A stretch of 57,654 nt of DNA, from the IMG/VR virus record IMGVR_UViG_3300034137_000038, positions 1 to 57,654 of that record; one strand, written 5' to 3'. The stretch comes from a virus. Positions 16,757 to 25,898 of the stretch are shown here, piece by piece (positions within the stretch are counted from its first letter, which is position 1; every line of letters starts with the position of its first letter). The translations under genes were made by a program, and so were the position numbers. A model generated the notes under the pieces. That model saw only the letters and a program-made list of their open reading frames with translations. It ran no database searches and had not been told where the DNA came from.

Positions 16757-17596
16757 TTACATCGCGGTCGTTCTACTCACCTCGTTCCAATTCACGCCGT
16801 CGCTCACGAACGTCACCACAAAGACCTTGCCGCTCACTGTGTCGGTGGCAAGGGTTCCTGTCGTCTTAAAGTTCGTGCCAAAGGTGATCGTGTAGGAGGA
16901 AGTGCCGGAGGTAGTAACTACGAGCCTGATGGTTCGTCCTCCCGTGCCGGTCATGGACGCCGCATTGATGGTGGCGCTCTGTGTCGGCGTATATGGAATG
17001 ACATCCCCCGCACTCGAAACGGTCGAGATATCAACCGGCGTCGTCGTCGCCAGAGCTGAAGTGACCGTGCTTTGCACGGTGGTCGTCGAAACGCTTCCGC
17101 CGGTAATCGTGTGCCCGGCGAGCGTAGACGGAATATCTGCGTCCACGAGCGCGCGGAACGTAGGCGCAGCGGCTGATCCGGTCGTCGGCCCCGCCCACAC
17201 TCGATTTGCCGATTGTGTAGCCAAGGTGATAGCCAGCGTTCCGCTTGTCGTAATTGGCGAGCCTGCAAGCGAGAAGATATTCGGCAGTGTGGCCGCAACA
17301 GATGTGACCGTGCCGCCCGATGCCGCCAGCGTCCAAGTGTTGGCCGCAGAACAACGGTAGATTCCCGGAGCCTTGATGCCGTCTGTCACAGTCAGGTGAA
17401 AAACGTTCGGCCCAGCCGCACCCGTCGGGTTACAGGTTGAAGGCAGCTTCGGGCCAACCCTCACGATGGCCGAGCGCTGCGCGTCCGATGCGGACTGCGC
17501 CTCCACGTTGGGCCGCGAGTTGAAGGCAATGACTACCGCCAGCGCCAAGAAAGTGAGCGCAAGCAATAACGTTGATATTTTCTTCATGATTCTCAT
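16757..17596 (-). CDS. Exported fibre-like repeat protein inside the head-neck module
   Basis: The 279-aa product starts with a Sec signal (MKKISTLLLALTFLALAVVI) and a likely cleavage after VEA. The mature part has tail-fibre-type repeats (GTVTSVAATLPNIFSLAGSP, ITTSGTLAITLA, ATQSANRVWAGPTTGSAAAP). It is inserted between capsid and neck genes, an unusual place for a fibre. It may be a head decoration, a second fibre or a secreted protein. The start is uncertain: ATG at 17596 is close to its AAGGGA site, and a second ATG lies 9 bases later. Confidence 0.65.
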   Translation of the reverse strand: MRIMKKISTLLLALTFLALAVVIAFNSRPNVEAQSASDAQRSAIVRVGPKLPSTCNPTGAAGPNVFHLTVTDGIKAPGIYRCSAANTWTLAASGGTVTSVAATLPNIFSLAGSPITTSGTLAITLATQSANRVWAGPTTGSAAAPTFRALVDADIPSTLAGHTITGGSVSTTTVQSTVTSALATTTPVDISTVSSAGDVIPYTPTQSATINAASMTGTGGRTIRLVVTTSGTSSYTITFGTNFKTTGTLATDTVSGKVFVVTFVSDGVNWNEVSRTTAM

Positions 17597-17636
17597 TTGT
17601 CCCTTCAGACAATTTCGACCGGGCTAAACCCGTCTC

Positions 17637-17939
17637 TTACTCGATGACTTCAACCGCGTCGCCGAAGCTTGAGCGCAGTTGCTCTTCTGTCTCTTCGTCA
17701 ACGGGTCTTGAGGTCACACAGTCATCACCGAAGTGGGTGCGGCCAAAACCACCGCGCAGTCCCGTGACGCGAAAGCGCTTGCCGCTCTTCACATCCGCCG
17801 ACGTGATCACCGCCTGCTTCGCTTCGACAGTCACCGTGGCCGTCTCCGGCGCAGGGCTATCTTGTGCATCGGCCCGCGATTCCGGCGGACCGGGTAATTG
17901 ATCGAGCGCCACTACGCCCTGTTTCGTCTTCAGTCCCAT
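17637..17939 (-). CDS. Small protein downstream of the capsid gene
   Basis: A 100-aa protein; the ATG at 17939 has GGAGACGG 7 bases upstream and was preferred over the GTG at 17954. It contains RFRVTGLRGGFGRTHFGDDC and an acidic C-terminus. It could be a decoration or head-associated protein. Family not recognised. Confidence 0.5.
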   Translation of the reverse strand: MGLKTKQGVVALDQLPGPPESRADAQDSPAPETATVTVEAKQAVITSADVKSGKRFRVTGLRGGFGRTHFGDDCVTSRPVDEETEEQLRSSFGDAVEVIE

Positions 17940-18014
17940 GAATTCCGTCTCCACAAAAGGATTGATTGAAGGCCACGGCGGTCAATGAGCCATGGCCTTC
18001 AATCAAATAGCTGC

Positions 18015-19469
18015 CTATTCGCTGATCTGCGGCACGCGAATCTTGTGCTGGAAGTTCACGGTGTGAACGACCAGACCGTTCATCAGGAACGGCACGAAGA
18101 CGCGCGAGAGCGTGTTGTTGTAGCCCGGAGGCAGTTCAAGGATGGTCGGACTGGGACTGATCAGCCACGCCATCGACATGCCCGTCAGGTCAACGACATC
18201 AATGTCCTCGACGGTCGTCGGGCCGGCGATGTTGTAGTAGCCCATGCCGTTACCCTGCGCGTCGGCAGGCACGCCGATGATCTCGGACAGATACTTGCCG
18301 GACAGGCGCAGACCGCCTCCTGAAAGGTGGAGGTCAACACCACCTTCGGGACGACTGTTGGTTATCCGGTAGAAATCTTCCAACTCGGCATCAATCGCGC
18401 CCTCGACCGGCAGAGAGCAGAAGGCAACGATGTTGCGTGCAGAACCGCCAGCGTTCCTGATCTTGCGCGCCGCCTTCTTGAGCAGCTCGCGATAGGTATC
18501 CCCCCCGGCCTTAGTGGTGCTCGTGCCTTCGCCCTTCAGTTGCGCACGCAGGCCGTCGAAGGCGTTGGCATCCGTCAGTCCCTCTTCATCGTTGAGCGTC
18601 TTCGCAGCCGTGCTCTTGTTGCCCTGAAGAATGAGGGTCTGGTTCTTCTTCGCGATGGAGGTCACTGCGCCCACGACTTCGAGGTTATTGCTCCCCGACA
18701 GGTCGAAGTTGACCATACCCGATTGCTCGACCGCCGCCGCCAGCTTCATGCCGATGCCGGTCGGCGAAACGATGATCGCGATAGGCGCACTGTCTGTGCC
18801 GAAGGTCGAATTGGAGAATGCGCCGGAGAAATCGCCCAGCGAGTTGGTCGTCTGCGCGCCGGGGATGGCCGTGCGCTTCGAGTAGGAGTGCGAGACGCCG
18901 TTGGAGCGGATGCGCTGGATGCGCTCGGCCACGGTGAACTCGCGCAGATAGATTTCCCAGAGCATCTGCTCAAGGTCGGTGCGAACCAGCGGGCCGCCGG
19001 AGCCGCCGCCCACGTCGAGGGTCTTGCGCACGGCCAGCGAGTCAGTGCCGAAAAGACCCTTGCCCGCCGCTTCGTAGAGCTTCAGGCCGCCGTGGTCATT
19101 CGTGACCGGTTGCGCGTCCTCAATCTCGCGGCCATCTTTCGCGAGCAGCACGCGGCACATCGTTTCCAGATCGTGATCCTGTACTACGTAATGACCACTC
19201 GCGTTCTTCGCTCTGATAAATGCGCGCGGGTCGTCCATGACACGGTCGGCGGACAGATGGCGGAACTCCTTGCGTTCGCGTGCCAACGTCTCAAAATTCT
19301 TCTGGAGCAGCGTCTTTGAAGCCTGCTGTATTTCCTCATCCGTCTTGCCGGTCGCGGCGGGCGGATTCGCCGGATTGGTGGCGGCCTGTGCGGCAGCGCC
19401 GCTGGCCAGTCTCTTTGTGATTGCCTCAAGACGCTCCAGCGTCGAGGGCTGTGTGTTCTCTTCTCCCAT
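18015..19469 (-). CDS. Major capsid protein (HK97 fold)
   Basis: At 484 aa it has a helical N-terminal region (LERLEAITKRLASGAAAQ, FETLARERKEFRHLSADR) that may be the delta domain, and a mature part with HK97-type features such as RTDLEQMLWEIYLREFTVAE and a C-terminal strand block ending FVPFLMNGLVVHTVNFQHKI. It follows the protease/scaffold gene, the standard order. Multiple copies build the icosahedral shell. Confidence 0.85.
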   Translation of the reverse strand: MGEENTQPSTLERLEAITKRLASGAAAQAATNPANPPAATGKTDEEIQQASKTLLQKNFETLARERKEFRHLSADRVMDDPRAFIRAKNASGHYVVQDHDLETMCRVLLAKDGREIEDAQPVTNDHGGLKLYEAAGKGLFGTDSLAVRKTLDVGGGSGGPLVRTDLEQMLWEIYLREFTVAERIQRIRSNGVSHSYSKRTAIPGAQTTNSLGDFSGAFSNSTFGTDSAPIAIIVSPTGIGMKLAAAVEQSGMVNFDLSGSNNLEVVGAVTSIAKKNQTLILQGNKSTAAKTLNDEEGLTDANAFDGLRAQLKGEGTSTTKAGGDTYRELLKKAARKIRNAGGSARNIVAFCSLPVEGAIDAELEDFYRITNSRPEGGVDLHLSGGGLRLSGKYLSEIIGVPADAQGNGMGYYNIAGPTTVEDIDVVDLTGMSMAWLISPSPTILELPPGYNNTLSRVFVPFLMNGLVVHTVNFQHKIRVPQISE

Positions 19470-19529
19470 GATTAGCGTCAGTCTCCTTAAAAAGATTTTT
19501 CTGGTTTTCTGGTTTCAGTCTTCTCTCGG

Positions 19530-20918
19530 CTAGCCGACGCTAAGCGTGCCCGCGCGCGGCAGAGGCTGGAGGCTGTAATCCTCAAGCGCCTTCACGGCGA
19601 CCTCGCTCGTAGCTTTTTCTAGCTCAAGCAATTCCGCAGCTTTCTCCGCCGCATCGAGCGCGGATGCGAGCTGCTGTGTCAATTCGGCCTTCTCTAACTC
19701 CAGAGCGGCCATCTTCGTTTCCAACTCGGCGGCTTTTGTTACGGCTTCGGCGCTCGCGGCGACTGACGCGCTCTTCATGGCTTCGTCGCCCTCGGCTTCC
19801 TTATGCGTGCATGCCGCACCGGCTTCGACGAGGCAGTCGTGCGCCTTGTCGAGCAATCCCTGATCGGCACCGCTGTTGCGCGCTCCCGCCTTGTGCGAGA
19901 GCCCGATCACGCGCGAGACCGCGTCGTAGTAGTACCAATCGTCGTAGTAGGACGAAGTGCCCTTTTCGGCAGCTTCGGCAATCTCTTCCGCGATCCACGC
20001 CTTCATCGTCGCGGCGAACTCGTCCACGGACGTGTTGGCTTCCGTGACCAGCTCCGCCTGCGCTGCGGCATCCTTGCCGCGCGCCTCGCGACGGAGCCGC
20101 GAAACAACCGACGAAAGCGAATCAACGTACATATAGAAGTTGTTCTGCTTGTCGTTGAGCACGTCGGCGAACATCGCCTTCGCGGCGCTCGCGCCCGGCT
20201 GTGCAGATTTGTTGTTTTCGGCACCCGTTATTTCCGCCATTACAGTCTCCTTAAAAGATTTTGCGGTCTGCACCCATGCCGTCTGATTGCAGGGAATGCC
20301 GACCATCGAGGATTCGATATAAAAGACTTTGGTGATCGTGCGACCGCCGTCCGCGCGCTTCTTCCATTCGAGAATGAGGACGGTGACGGAGACACCCAGC
20401 TTCAGCTTCGACTTCTGAAGCATGTTGGTGATCTGCACGGCGCGCGGGTTCTCGTCCGCACCCACCGGCGTGATCGAGAGATCAAGGCAGGAGAGCAGTT
20501 CATCCTGGCCCGCGATGGGGCTATATTCCTTGCGCCTGACGATCTCTGCACCGGCAACCTTCCCGTAGACATCCTCCGGCACGTCGTATTCATGATTGAG
20601 GAAGATCGTGGTGCCGACAGCTGCGGCCTTCATCTGCTCGATGGCTGAGAGGTCGAAGTCATCGCCGGATAGATCAATGGCGGTTGAGGAGGCTGTGACC
20701 GGAATCGTGCCGTCGGCGCTGGCGCTCTTAAACTTCGGAACATCGGTCGAGAAGAACTTGGCAACTGGATAACCGAGAGATTTCAGGAGCTTTCCGGCGC
20801 TCTTTTTCTGCGCCTTAGCCTCACGAAAAACGGCCTGCAAATCGAAGTCTTTGACCTCGAAATCAGGCGTCCAGCGAGGAATGGCCGTCGTGTGCTTATC
20901 TTCCGTCTCTTCGCTCAT
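19530..20918 (-). CDS. Prohead protease fused to a scaffold domain
   Basis: The 462-aa product has a protease-like N-terminal half. FLNHEYDVPEDVYGKV supplies the likely catalytic His (about residue 109), and LGVSVTVL the Ser (about 177), before YIESSMVGIPCNQTA, which matches the end of the U35/HK97 protease core. The C-terminal 100 residues are an Ala/Glu/Leu coiled coil typical of scaffolds (LETKMAALELEKAELTQQ). Self-cleavage during head maturation is expected. A hairpin and a repeated A/T-G element lie upstream. Confidence 0.8.
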   Translation of the reverse strand: MSEETEDKHTTAIPRWTPDFEVKDFDLQAVFREAKAQKKSAGKLLKSLGYPVAKFFSTDVPKFKSASADGTIPVTASSTAIDLSGDDFDLSAIEQMKAAAVGTTIFLNHEYDVPEDVYGKVAGAEIVRRKEYSPIAGQDELLSCLDLSITPVGADENPRAVQITNMLQKSKLKLGVSVTVLILEWKKRADGGRTITKVFYIESSMVGIPCNQTAWVQTAKSFKETVMAEITGAENNKSAQPGASAAKAMFADVLNDKQNNFYMYVDSLSSVVSRLRREARGKDAAAQAELVTEANTSVDEFAATMKAWIAEEIAEAAEKGTSSYYDDWYYYDAVSRVIGLSHKAGARNSGADQGLLDKAHDCLVEAGAACTHKEAEGDEAMKSASVAASAEAVTKAAELETKMAALELEKAELTQQLASALDAAEKAAELLELEKATSEVAVKALEDYSLQPLPRAGTLSVG

Positions 20919-20949
20919 CCGGTTATCGGCGTGTCGTTTGTGTGACCAA

Positions 20950-21000
20950 AGGGCTCCCGAGCATAAGCACGCTCACGGGCGCTCGTTGTCCGGGAGCCCT
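20950..21000. terminator. Hairpin between divergent genes
   Basis: AGGGCTCCCG (20950-20959) pairs perfectly with CGGGAGCCCT (20991-21000) around a 31-base loop. It lies in the leader of the protease/scaffold gene on the minus strand and has no T-tract, so it may be a leader structure rather than a terminator. Confidence 0.45.
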
Positions 21001-21020
21001 CTCCCTGCCCCATCGGAAGA

Positions 21021-21066
21021 AGAGACTAAACTGGAATGAAATTTAATTTTTGGGGGGTGTGAGTAA
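21021..21066. promoter_or_regulatory. Repeated A/T-G element before the head operon
   Basis: The segment AGACTAAACTGGAATGAAAT, then the T-rich tract and GGGGGGTGTGAGTA, is a near copy of 8837-8880 (differences at few positions) and shares AGACTA and the G-box with 28729-28772. In each case a minus-strand block of late genes starts just beyond it, so a late promoter or regulator site read on the minus strand is a reasonable idea. Confidence 0.5.
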
Positions 21067-21120
21067 GACGCAGGAGTGAAAATTAATTTATAATCGTAAT
21101 AATCAACTGCGGGAGGAAAA

Positions 21121-21330
21121 ATGCGAGTAGATATAGACGGTATAAGATACGTTCCTGAATCGCAGGATTCTGATGCTCAGGAGTTGAATGCTCTAAGACA
21201 GGAGCGCGAAGATGTTATGAAATTGCTTCGCAGGGTTTGTGAGGAGCATGGTGACAACAATTGGCCTGACGACCTGCATCTGTATGATGTTCTTGTGAAG
21301 CACCTCTTTATCCACTTGGATATAGAGTAG
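21121..21330 (+). CDS. Small acidic protein, unknown
   Basis: A 69-aa protein with GGGAGG just before its ATG. The sequence is helical and acidic (SDAQELNALRQEREDVMKLL, CEEHGDNNWPDDLHLYDVL). It is an isolated plus-strand gene among minus-strand late genes, and converges with 21341-21667. Likely an accessory gene; no family recognised. Confidence 0.55.
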   Translation: MRVDIDGIRYVPESQDSDAQELNALRQEREDVMKLLRRVCEEHGDNNWPDDLHLYDVLVKHLFIHLDIE

Positions 21331-21340
21331 TGACGTTCAA

Positions 21341-21667
21341 TTAATGAAGACCTCTAATCCTTCTTGGCCCGTCGGGATTACTCGGCGGCGAATTCTTTTT
21401 GAAACTGAAGTAAAGTATGACTGCGCTGTCAATCGAACTCCTGAATGTCAATACGAACCAACCTGCTTCCCTATAGCGGCGCATCATCTCACGTATCCCC
21501 GGATTGCTCAGATCAGCAGGGAGAATATAGGGGACGCTATCTTCTGGCGTATAGTTGAGCTGAAGATGAAGATCAATCTCATCCTCAAGATCATCGAGGC
21601 GTGCCTCTTCGTCAGCAGAGACAGCCCTCTTCATTAATTCCAGAATTGTGCCGGGTGAAATAGCCAT
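21341..21667 (-). CDS. Small unknown protein
   Basis: A 108-aa protein, starting MAISPGTILELMKRAVSADE and containing a DLEDEIDLHLQLNYTPED segment and a GIREMMRRYREAGWFVLTF block. It is convergent with the gene at 21121 and 117 bases from the next gene. No domain recognised. Confidence 0.5.
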   Translation of the reverse strand: MAISPGTILELMKRAVSADEEARLDDLEDEIDLHLQLNYTPEDSVPYILPADLSNPGIREMMRRYREAGWFVLTFRSSIDSAVILYFSFKKNSPPSNPDGPRRIRGLH

Positions 21668-21784
21668 CGCCTCCGTCTCAGTTAAAAACCGAAATATATA
21701 CTGGCCTCATAGTTAATCATAGATTCATATGATTTTATGATTTCAATTTAATCACCTATCGAGCTGGCCCCCTCATAATCTTGA

Positions 21785-21952
21785 TTAATTGAGGCTAATG
21801 GACATCCAGAGACGTTCATCAACGATCTGCTCAACGCTCATTTCGCTTCGACAGTCGCCACAATCGCAGACATAGCCGGTTTTCCATGCAATCTCCTGCA
21901 TCGCACCGCACACTCGGCAGTAGAGTTTAAGTCTCCGAAACCCGTTGCTCAT
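21785..21952 (-). CDS. Small zinc-ribbon protein overlapping the portal gene
   Basis: A 55-aa product with two cysteine knuckles: LYCRVCGAMQ and YVCDCGDCRS. Its ATG at 21952 lies within the end of the portal gene (overlap 26 bases). The ribosome binding site is weak and abuts the start, so coupling to portal translation is likely. This type of Com-like zinc finger is frequent in phages and may bind RNA. Confidence 0.5.
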   Translation of the reverse strand: MSNGFRRLKLYCRVCGAMQEIAWKTGYVCDCGDCRSEMSVEQIVDERLWMSISLN

Positions 21953-23360
21953 CTCCCTTGTCTTTAGCGGATTCACCATTGCCATCATCTTTGCCGCTTC
22001 CATTATTCTGCACCTCCGGTTCACGCAGTTTATCACCATCGAAGTACTGTGCGTTGATGACTGAAAGAGGTATAGGCCCCGCAGAGGTAGGGACAAGTAT
22101 CTCGTCTGCCGCAGGCATCTGCTCAATCGCGGGCAGCCCCGCTGCGCGACGTGCCTCGTTTGTGCTTAACCACGCACCGCTACCGGTTTGAATCTGCGTG
22201 ACCTCTGCGGTCTGCTTCTCGTCACGACGAGACATGATTGGGTACGAGAGCATAAGGTTATGCTCTTTGTACCTTCCGAACTTGCGCACGATCTTCGCAT
22301 TCTCCAGATCGAGTATGCGCTTCAGAAGTGCGCCAGGCCCCTCCATCGAGTTCGCGAGCATGGCCTCCGTGTTGGCTCGCGAAGAGTCAACCATCTCACC
22401 GAGCATCGCCAGCGGCAGTTGGAAGATGGCCGCGACGAGGCGCTTAAAATAGAGCTGTTTATCGAGCAGCTTGATCTCGCGCTCGGTCGCATCGAAGCGC
22501 AGGAACTTCGGGTCTTTCAATCCCCCTGCGATGGCGAAGGCTTTACGTACCGCCTGGATCTCCTGGCGCATCGCGTCTACCTGCGGCTTGTTGACCCCCT
22601 CGCCAAGGTTCAGGAGCCCGCCGGGCGTGCGATCAATGACCTGCTGCAAGAGCACGTCATCACCTTCGAGAAGAGCGCGCACGGCCAAGTCTAAGGTCTC
22701 CACATGCGATAGTCCGAGGTCGTCATACGACATCGGACGATTGACCAGTACCATGGCCATCTGGTCAGGCAGCCAGCGCTTGACCGTGCTGCCCGAGGCG
22801 TCCTTCATCTCAGCGTAGCGCGGCAGTGTCTGGTCAGTTCCGTCCCAGCCTTGCACTAAGGCGATCTTACCGGCGTCGAGCGGCCAGAGCTGGTAGGGTG
22901 TGCCGTTTCGACGGATGACCTTCTCAATGGCTCCGTGCCCGATGACGAGATAGTCTTCGACGAACTTCTCTTTGATGACGCTGTAAGAATCCCCCGTCGT
23001 GTTCGGCTCATTGAGCAGCTCTTCGATCAAAGCTTCGACGCTCGTATTGACCGGCTTTTTTAAGTCGTATGGGACGATCTGCCAATCGGCCCGCGCGACC
23101 GTATCCCGGTAGATGTCGAGCGCCGCGCGGACGACCGGTGAGTATTGGGAATAATTACGAAGCCGTCTGACGCTGCGCTTCTTGAAGAGGCGCGCCGTCG
23201 TGTCTTTGCCAGTACTCACCAGCGCGACCGCCCCTGACGAGGAGTCGAAGCCATCGCCGACGCTATGATCTCGAAGCGACTTATTGGCCCTTTCTCTAGC
23301 CGTCAGAGACGGGATACCTTGCGCTAATGCGCTTTTTACAATCGAACTTAATCTACTCAT
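21927..23360 (-). CDS. Portal protein
   Basis: A 477-aa portal of the DUF935/HK97-like type: RRLRNYSQYSPVVRAALDIY, then the beta-wing region with QLWPLDAGKIALV, RPMSYDDLGLSHVETLDLAV, and the helix QLPLAMLGEMVDSSRANTEA that lies near the channel. The C-terminus is disordered and acidic. It is the dodecameric ring through which DNA is packaged by the terminase encoded upstream. Confidence 0.9.
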   Translation of the reverse strand: MSRLSSIVKSALAQGIPSLTARERANKSLRDHSVGDGFDSSSGAVALVSTGKDTTARLFKKRSVRRLRNYSQYSPVVRAALDIYRDTVARADWQIVPYDLKKPVNTSVEALIEELLNEPNTTGDSYSVIKEKFVEDYLVIGHGAIEKVIRRNGTPYQLWPLDAGKIALVQGWDGTDQTLPRYAEMKDASGSTVKRWLPDQMAMVLVNRPMSYDDLGLSHVETLDLAVRALLEGDDVLLQQVIDRTPGGLLNLGEGVNKPQVDAMRQEIQAVRKAFAIAGGLKDPKFLRFDATEREIKLLDKQLYFKRLVAAIFQLPLAMLGEMVDSSRANTEAMLANSMEGPGALLKRILDLENAKIVRKFGRYKEHNLMLSYPIMSRRDEKQTAEVTQIQTGSGAWLSTNEARRAAGLPAIEQMPAADEILVPTSAGPIPLSVINAQYFDGDKLREPEVQNNGSGKDDGNGESAKDKGDEQRVSET

Positions 23361-23605
23361 TTGTTACCCCGTCGCTCGAAGATCATCCTTGCCGGCAAGG
23401 TGGCGAAATAAATAAAGAGATGCCATAGCAGCAAGCTCATGCTGTAGGGCCATATCAGAATCGCCACTGCTATTTGACGGTCGGAGGGAGGCTCTGTCTG
23501 CCCCTCAAGGCGCGCACCCAGCGCGCACAAGCAAGAACTGCCGATTCCTAAACATATATAGGCCGCTATGATGGCTGCGATTAAGATTGCCAATTTAAGC
23601 ATCAT
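23357..23605 (-). CDS. Small membrane protein
   Basis: An 82-aa protein with two hydrophobic segments (LKLAILIAAIIAAYICLGIG and AVAILIWPYSMSLLLWHLFI) and a basic C-terminus. It sits between terminase and portal genes with 4-base overlap to the portal gene and 1-base overlap upstream. Function unknown; a small membrane accessory or holin-like role is possible. Confidence 0.6.
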   Translation of the reverse strand: MMLKLAILIAAIIAAYICLGIGSSCLCALGARLEGQTEPPSDRQIAVAILIWPYSMSLLLWHLFIYFATLPARMIFERRGNK

Positions 23606-23868
23606 TAAAATCCTCGAAGATGGTCATTGATCATCCGATTGTGTATCCGCCTGAGATAGCTCCCGGTATTCTCGTCGGCGACTGCCCGCGAAAACTGCGC
23701 GAAGGTAATTTCAGACAGGGCTGCTGCGCTTCCTCTCAGCTCATCCTCGCCGCCGAGTTGCGCGACCATAAAGCCCGGAACCATATGGTCGCCGTCGGCA
23801 AAGCGCATCCTGACGGGCTGCTCGACCGCTGTGCTCAAGCTGAAATAGATTTCATTGGCTTCAGCCAT
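23605..23868 (-). CDS. Small unknown protein
   Basis: An 87-aa protein tightly packed between genes of the packaging module. It contains RMRFADGDHMVPGFMVAQLG and a C-terminal helix FSRAVADENTGSYLRRIHNR. Not recognised. Confidence 0.55.
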   Translation of the reverse strand: MAEANEIYFSLSTAVEQPVRMRFADGDHMVPGFMVAQLGGEDELRGSAAALSEITFAQFSRAVADENTGSYLRRIHNRMINDHLRGF

Positions 23869-23872
23869 GTAT

Positions 23873-24133
23873 TTATGCCTCCGCTATGCGAACCCAACCC
23901 CTCTCGCGCATCGCCTCTTTATCCAGTCGCTCAAACACGCTCAAGGAATCATACGATGATGGCACACCGATAATTACTAGATCGGTGATCCCCTGCTCGC
24001 CAAAGTGCTCTTTGAGTTGCGCCGCCACATTCTCAAATTGAGAGAGAGGGAGGGTGAGGTGAATTATCAGCACGTCTCCGCTTTTGACAGAGATTGCTTC
24101 ATTGATGATGACGTTTATTTTCTCTTCAGCCAT
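23873..24133 (-). CDS. Small alpha/beta protein after terminase
   Basis: An 86-aa protein whose ATG overlaps the terminase stop (ATGGCTGA). Strands and helices alternate (KSGDVLIIHLTLPLSQFENV, GITDLVIIGVPSSYDSLSVF), suggesting a small alpha/beta fold. Function unknown. Confidence 0.55.
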   Translation of the reverse strand: MAEEKINVIINEAISVKSGDVLIIHLTLPLSQFENVAAQLKEHFGEQGITDLVIIGVPSSYDSLSVFERLDKEAMRERGWVRIAEA

Positions 24134-25898
24134 TTTTCTGCACCCTCGCCAGGATTGCCTTCATGCCAGTCTGCGACGGCGCGCTCACGCCGCTCGTGCT
24201 GCCGACCGTAATCACGACGTTGTTGAAAAGGAAGTCCGGCGAGATCGCCAGCACGAAGCCGTCGCCGTCGTCGGGGGAGCGATGTTTACGTTTTCTGAAC
24301 CCCTCAACTTTAGGCTCTAAAATCTTGCAGTCCTTCCCGGATTTGTTGCGCCACTTGAATTCGCGCTCACAGAGATCTTCTTCCAGCGCCGGCGGCGGCG
24401 AGACCACCCTCAGAGTCTTCAGCGTCTCCGCTGCCTCCGCATACATTTCGGTGACGAGGTTGTAGAATTTATCGCTATAGGATGAGCCGCCGAAGTGAAC
24501 TTCATAGACCTGATAATCCGGGAATGCCTCAATGAGCTCGTCGTCCGTTTTCAATCCGTCAATAACGCCACTGCCGTAGCCGGCGTCGACGCGGATGTGC
24601 AAGGAAGTGACTCCCTCCTCTTTGAGAGCGAGAGCGACTTTCCTGATCGCCGCGATGTAGTCCGGTGTCTCCTGTTGCAGTAAATCACACGCGCACCATG
24701 CCAGGTTATTCCAATTCACGTAGACTGTTCCCTTATCCGAGCCGAAACGCGCAGCGTCGACACCAATGCGCGCTCTCGTCCTATCTCCCTCGACATGTGG
24801 ACGCTTGGTGGCCGCTTCGTAGCGCCCGACAGGAATTAACGTCTTGTCCGAGCTGTTAGGCGGCGTGATGCCGAGCACGTCCGTCATGAAGCGCGAGTTC
24901 GGCAGAAAGATCGTGCCCGCCGGACAGGGCACGCCCGCAACAATCACGTCATACGGAAGCTCGAACGTGAAATCGTCCTCCGAATGCTCATTGACGATCT
25001 GACAATCCTTCTCAAGCTTCCTTTCAACGAAGTCGCGCTTAACCGCTCCCGGGATGATCTCTTTGCCTGCAACCACGTTCGGGTGATAAAGCGTTGAAAC
25101 ACGGAATGATTGAACGTAGGAGCGCGCCTTGCACCGGTGGAACATCGAGGCGCGACTCTTCGGGTTGGCGAACATGAGGACGAGCGAGTTGCCGCCCGAT
25201 GTCATCGTCTCGATGGAGTCGAAGACGGTATCGCCGACGCCGTCGGCCTCGTCAATCAGGAACAACTGAAAAGCTTCGTGCTTTCCCTTGGTGCGCTCCT
25301 CTCCCTTGCCCAGGCCCTCGCTCACGGTACGGTGCGCGGCGAAATGCTTGGCCGTGATCTTAATCTCTTTTTCGAGGATGCGGCCTGGAAGTCCCTTGCC
25401 CTCGCGGTCGCCTCGTATCTCCGACCACAGGCCGAAGCGCGCCTGGTCGCCGCCGGGAGCGAAAGTGAAGATCGCTGATGGGGTAAAGCAGTCTAGGAAC
25501 CAATTCAAATCGCCGGACGCGGTTTTAGTTTTGCCAATACCGTTGCCTGATTCAACGCGAATCCAGTTTTTAATAATTTCGCCGGGCTTCCAACAGGTCA
25601 ACTCCTCTTCCGATAATTCACCCTTTTCAAACTTATCCTTCTCTTCCTGCTGGCGCATGACGCGCGCGCACGCTTCAAGGATTTCGACTTGTCCCGGGTG
25701 ATCGGCATCCATCCCTTTCCAGGGCGTCCAGCCCAGGAACTTCGGGATGTATTCGACAGGCTTGAATCTATATGGAAGGAAACGGTCGGTCTGCGCAGCG
25801 GGCCCGTAGAGACGCAACGCGGACTGTGCCGCCGCAGTTCTTTCCGGGCCGGGCGGCATCAGTGCTATGCGTTGCCTCACTGCATCCGGGCTAAGCAT
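24126..25898 (-). CDS. terL: Terminase large subunit
   Basis: About 590 aa. The ATPase domain has a Walker A VESGNGIGKTKTASG (about residues 115-129) and a Walker B FQLFLIDEAD. The RNase H-like nuclease carries acidic motifs GVDAARFGSDKG, RVDAGYGSGVIDG and SPDDGDGFVLAI. It drives headful or cos packaging into the prohead through the portal. The ATG at 25898 overlaps the stop of the small subunit and is preferred; an in-frame ATG at 25937 would add a hydrophobic stretch and has no better ribosome site. Confidence 0.92.
   Translation of the reverse strand: MLSPDAVRQRIALMPPGPERTAAAQSALRLYGPAAQTDRFLPYRFKPVEYIPKFLGWTPWKGMDADHPGQVEILEACARVMRQQEEKDKFEKGELSEEELTCWKPGEIIKNWIRVESGNGIGKTKTASGDLNWFLDCFTPSAIFTFAPGGDQARFGLWSEIRGDREGKGLPGRILEKEIKITAKHFAAHRTVSEGLGKGEERTKGKHEAFQLFLIDEADGVGDTVFDSIETMTSGGNSLVLMFANPKSRASMFHRCKARSYVQSFRVSTLYHPNVVAGKEIIPGAVKRDFVERKLEKDCQIVNEHSEDDFTFELPYDVIVAGVPCPAGTIFLPNSRFMTDVLGITPPNSSDKTLIPVGRYEAATKRPHVEGDRTRARIGVDAARFGSDKGTVYVNWNNLAWCACDLLQQETPDYIAAIRKVALALKEEGVTSLHIRVDAGYGSGVIDGLKTDDELIEAFPDYQVYEVHFGGSSYSDKFYNLVTEMYAEAAETLKTLRVVSPPPALEEDLCEREFKWRNKSGKDCKILEPKVEGFRKRKHRSPDDGDGFVLAISPDFLFNNVVITVGSTSGVSAPSQTGMKAILARVQKNG

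Noticed and set aside
18327-20648. Two long plus-strand frames opposite capsid and protease genes (330 and 281 codons)
   Set aside because: They arise from GC-rich codon third positions of the real genes on the minus strand; their composition is Arg/Ala/Gly-rich without domains.
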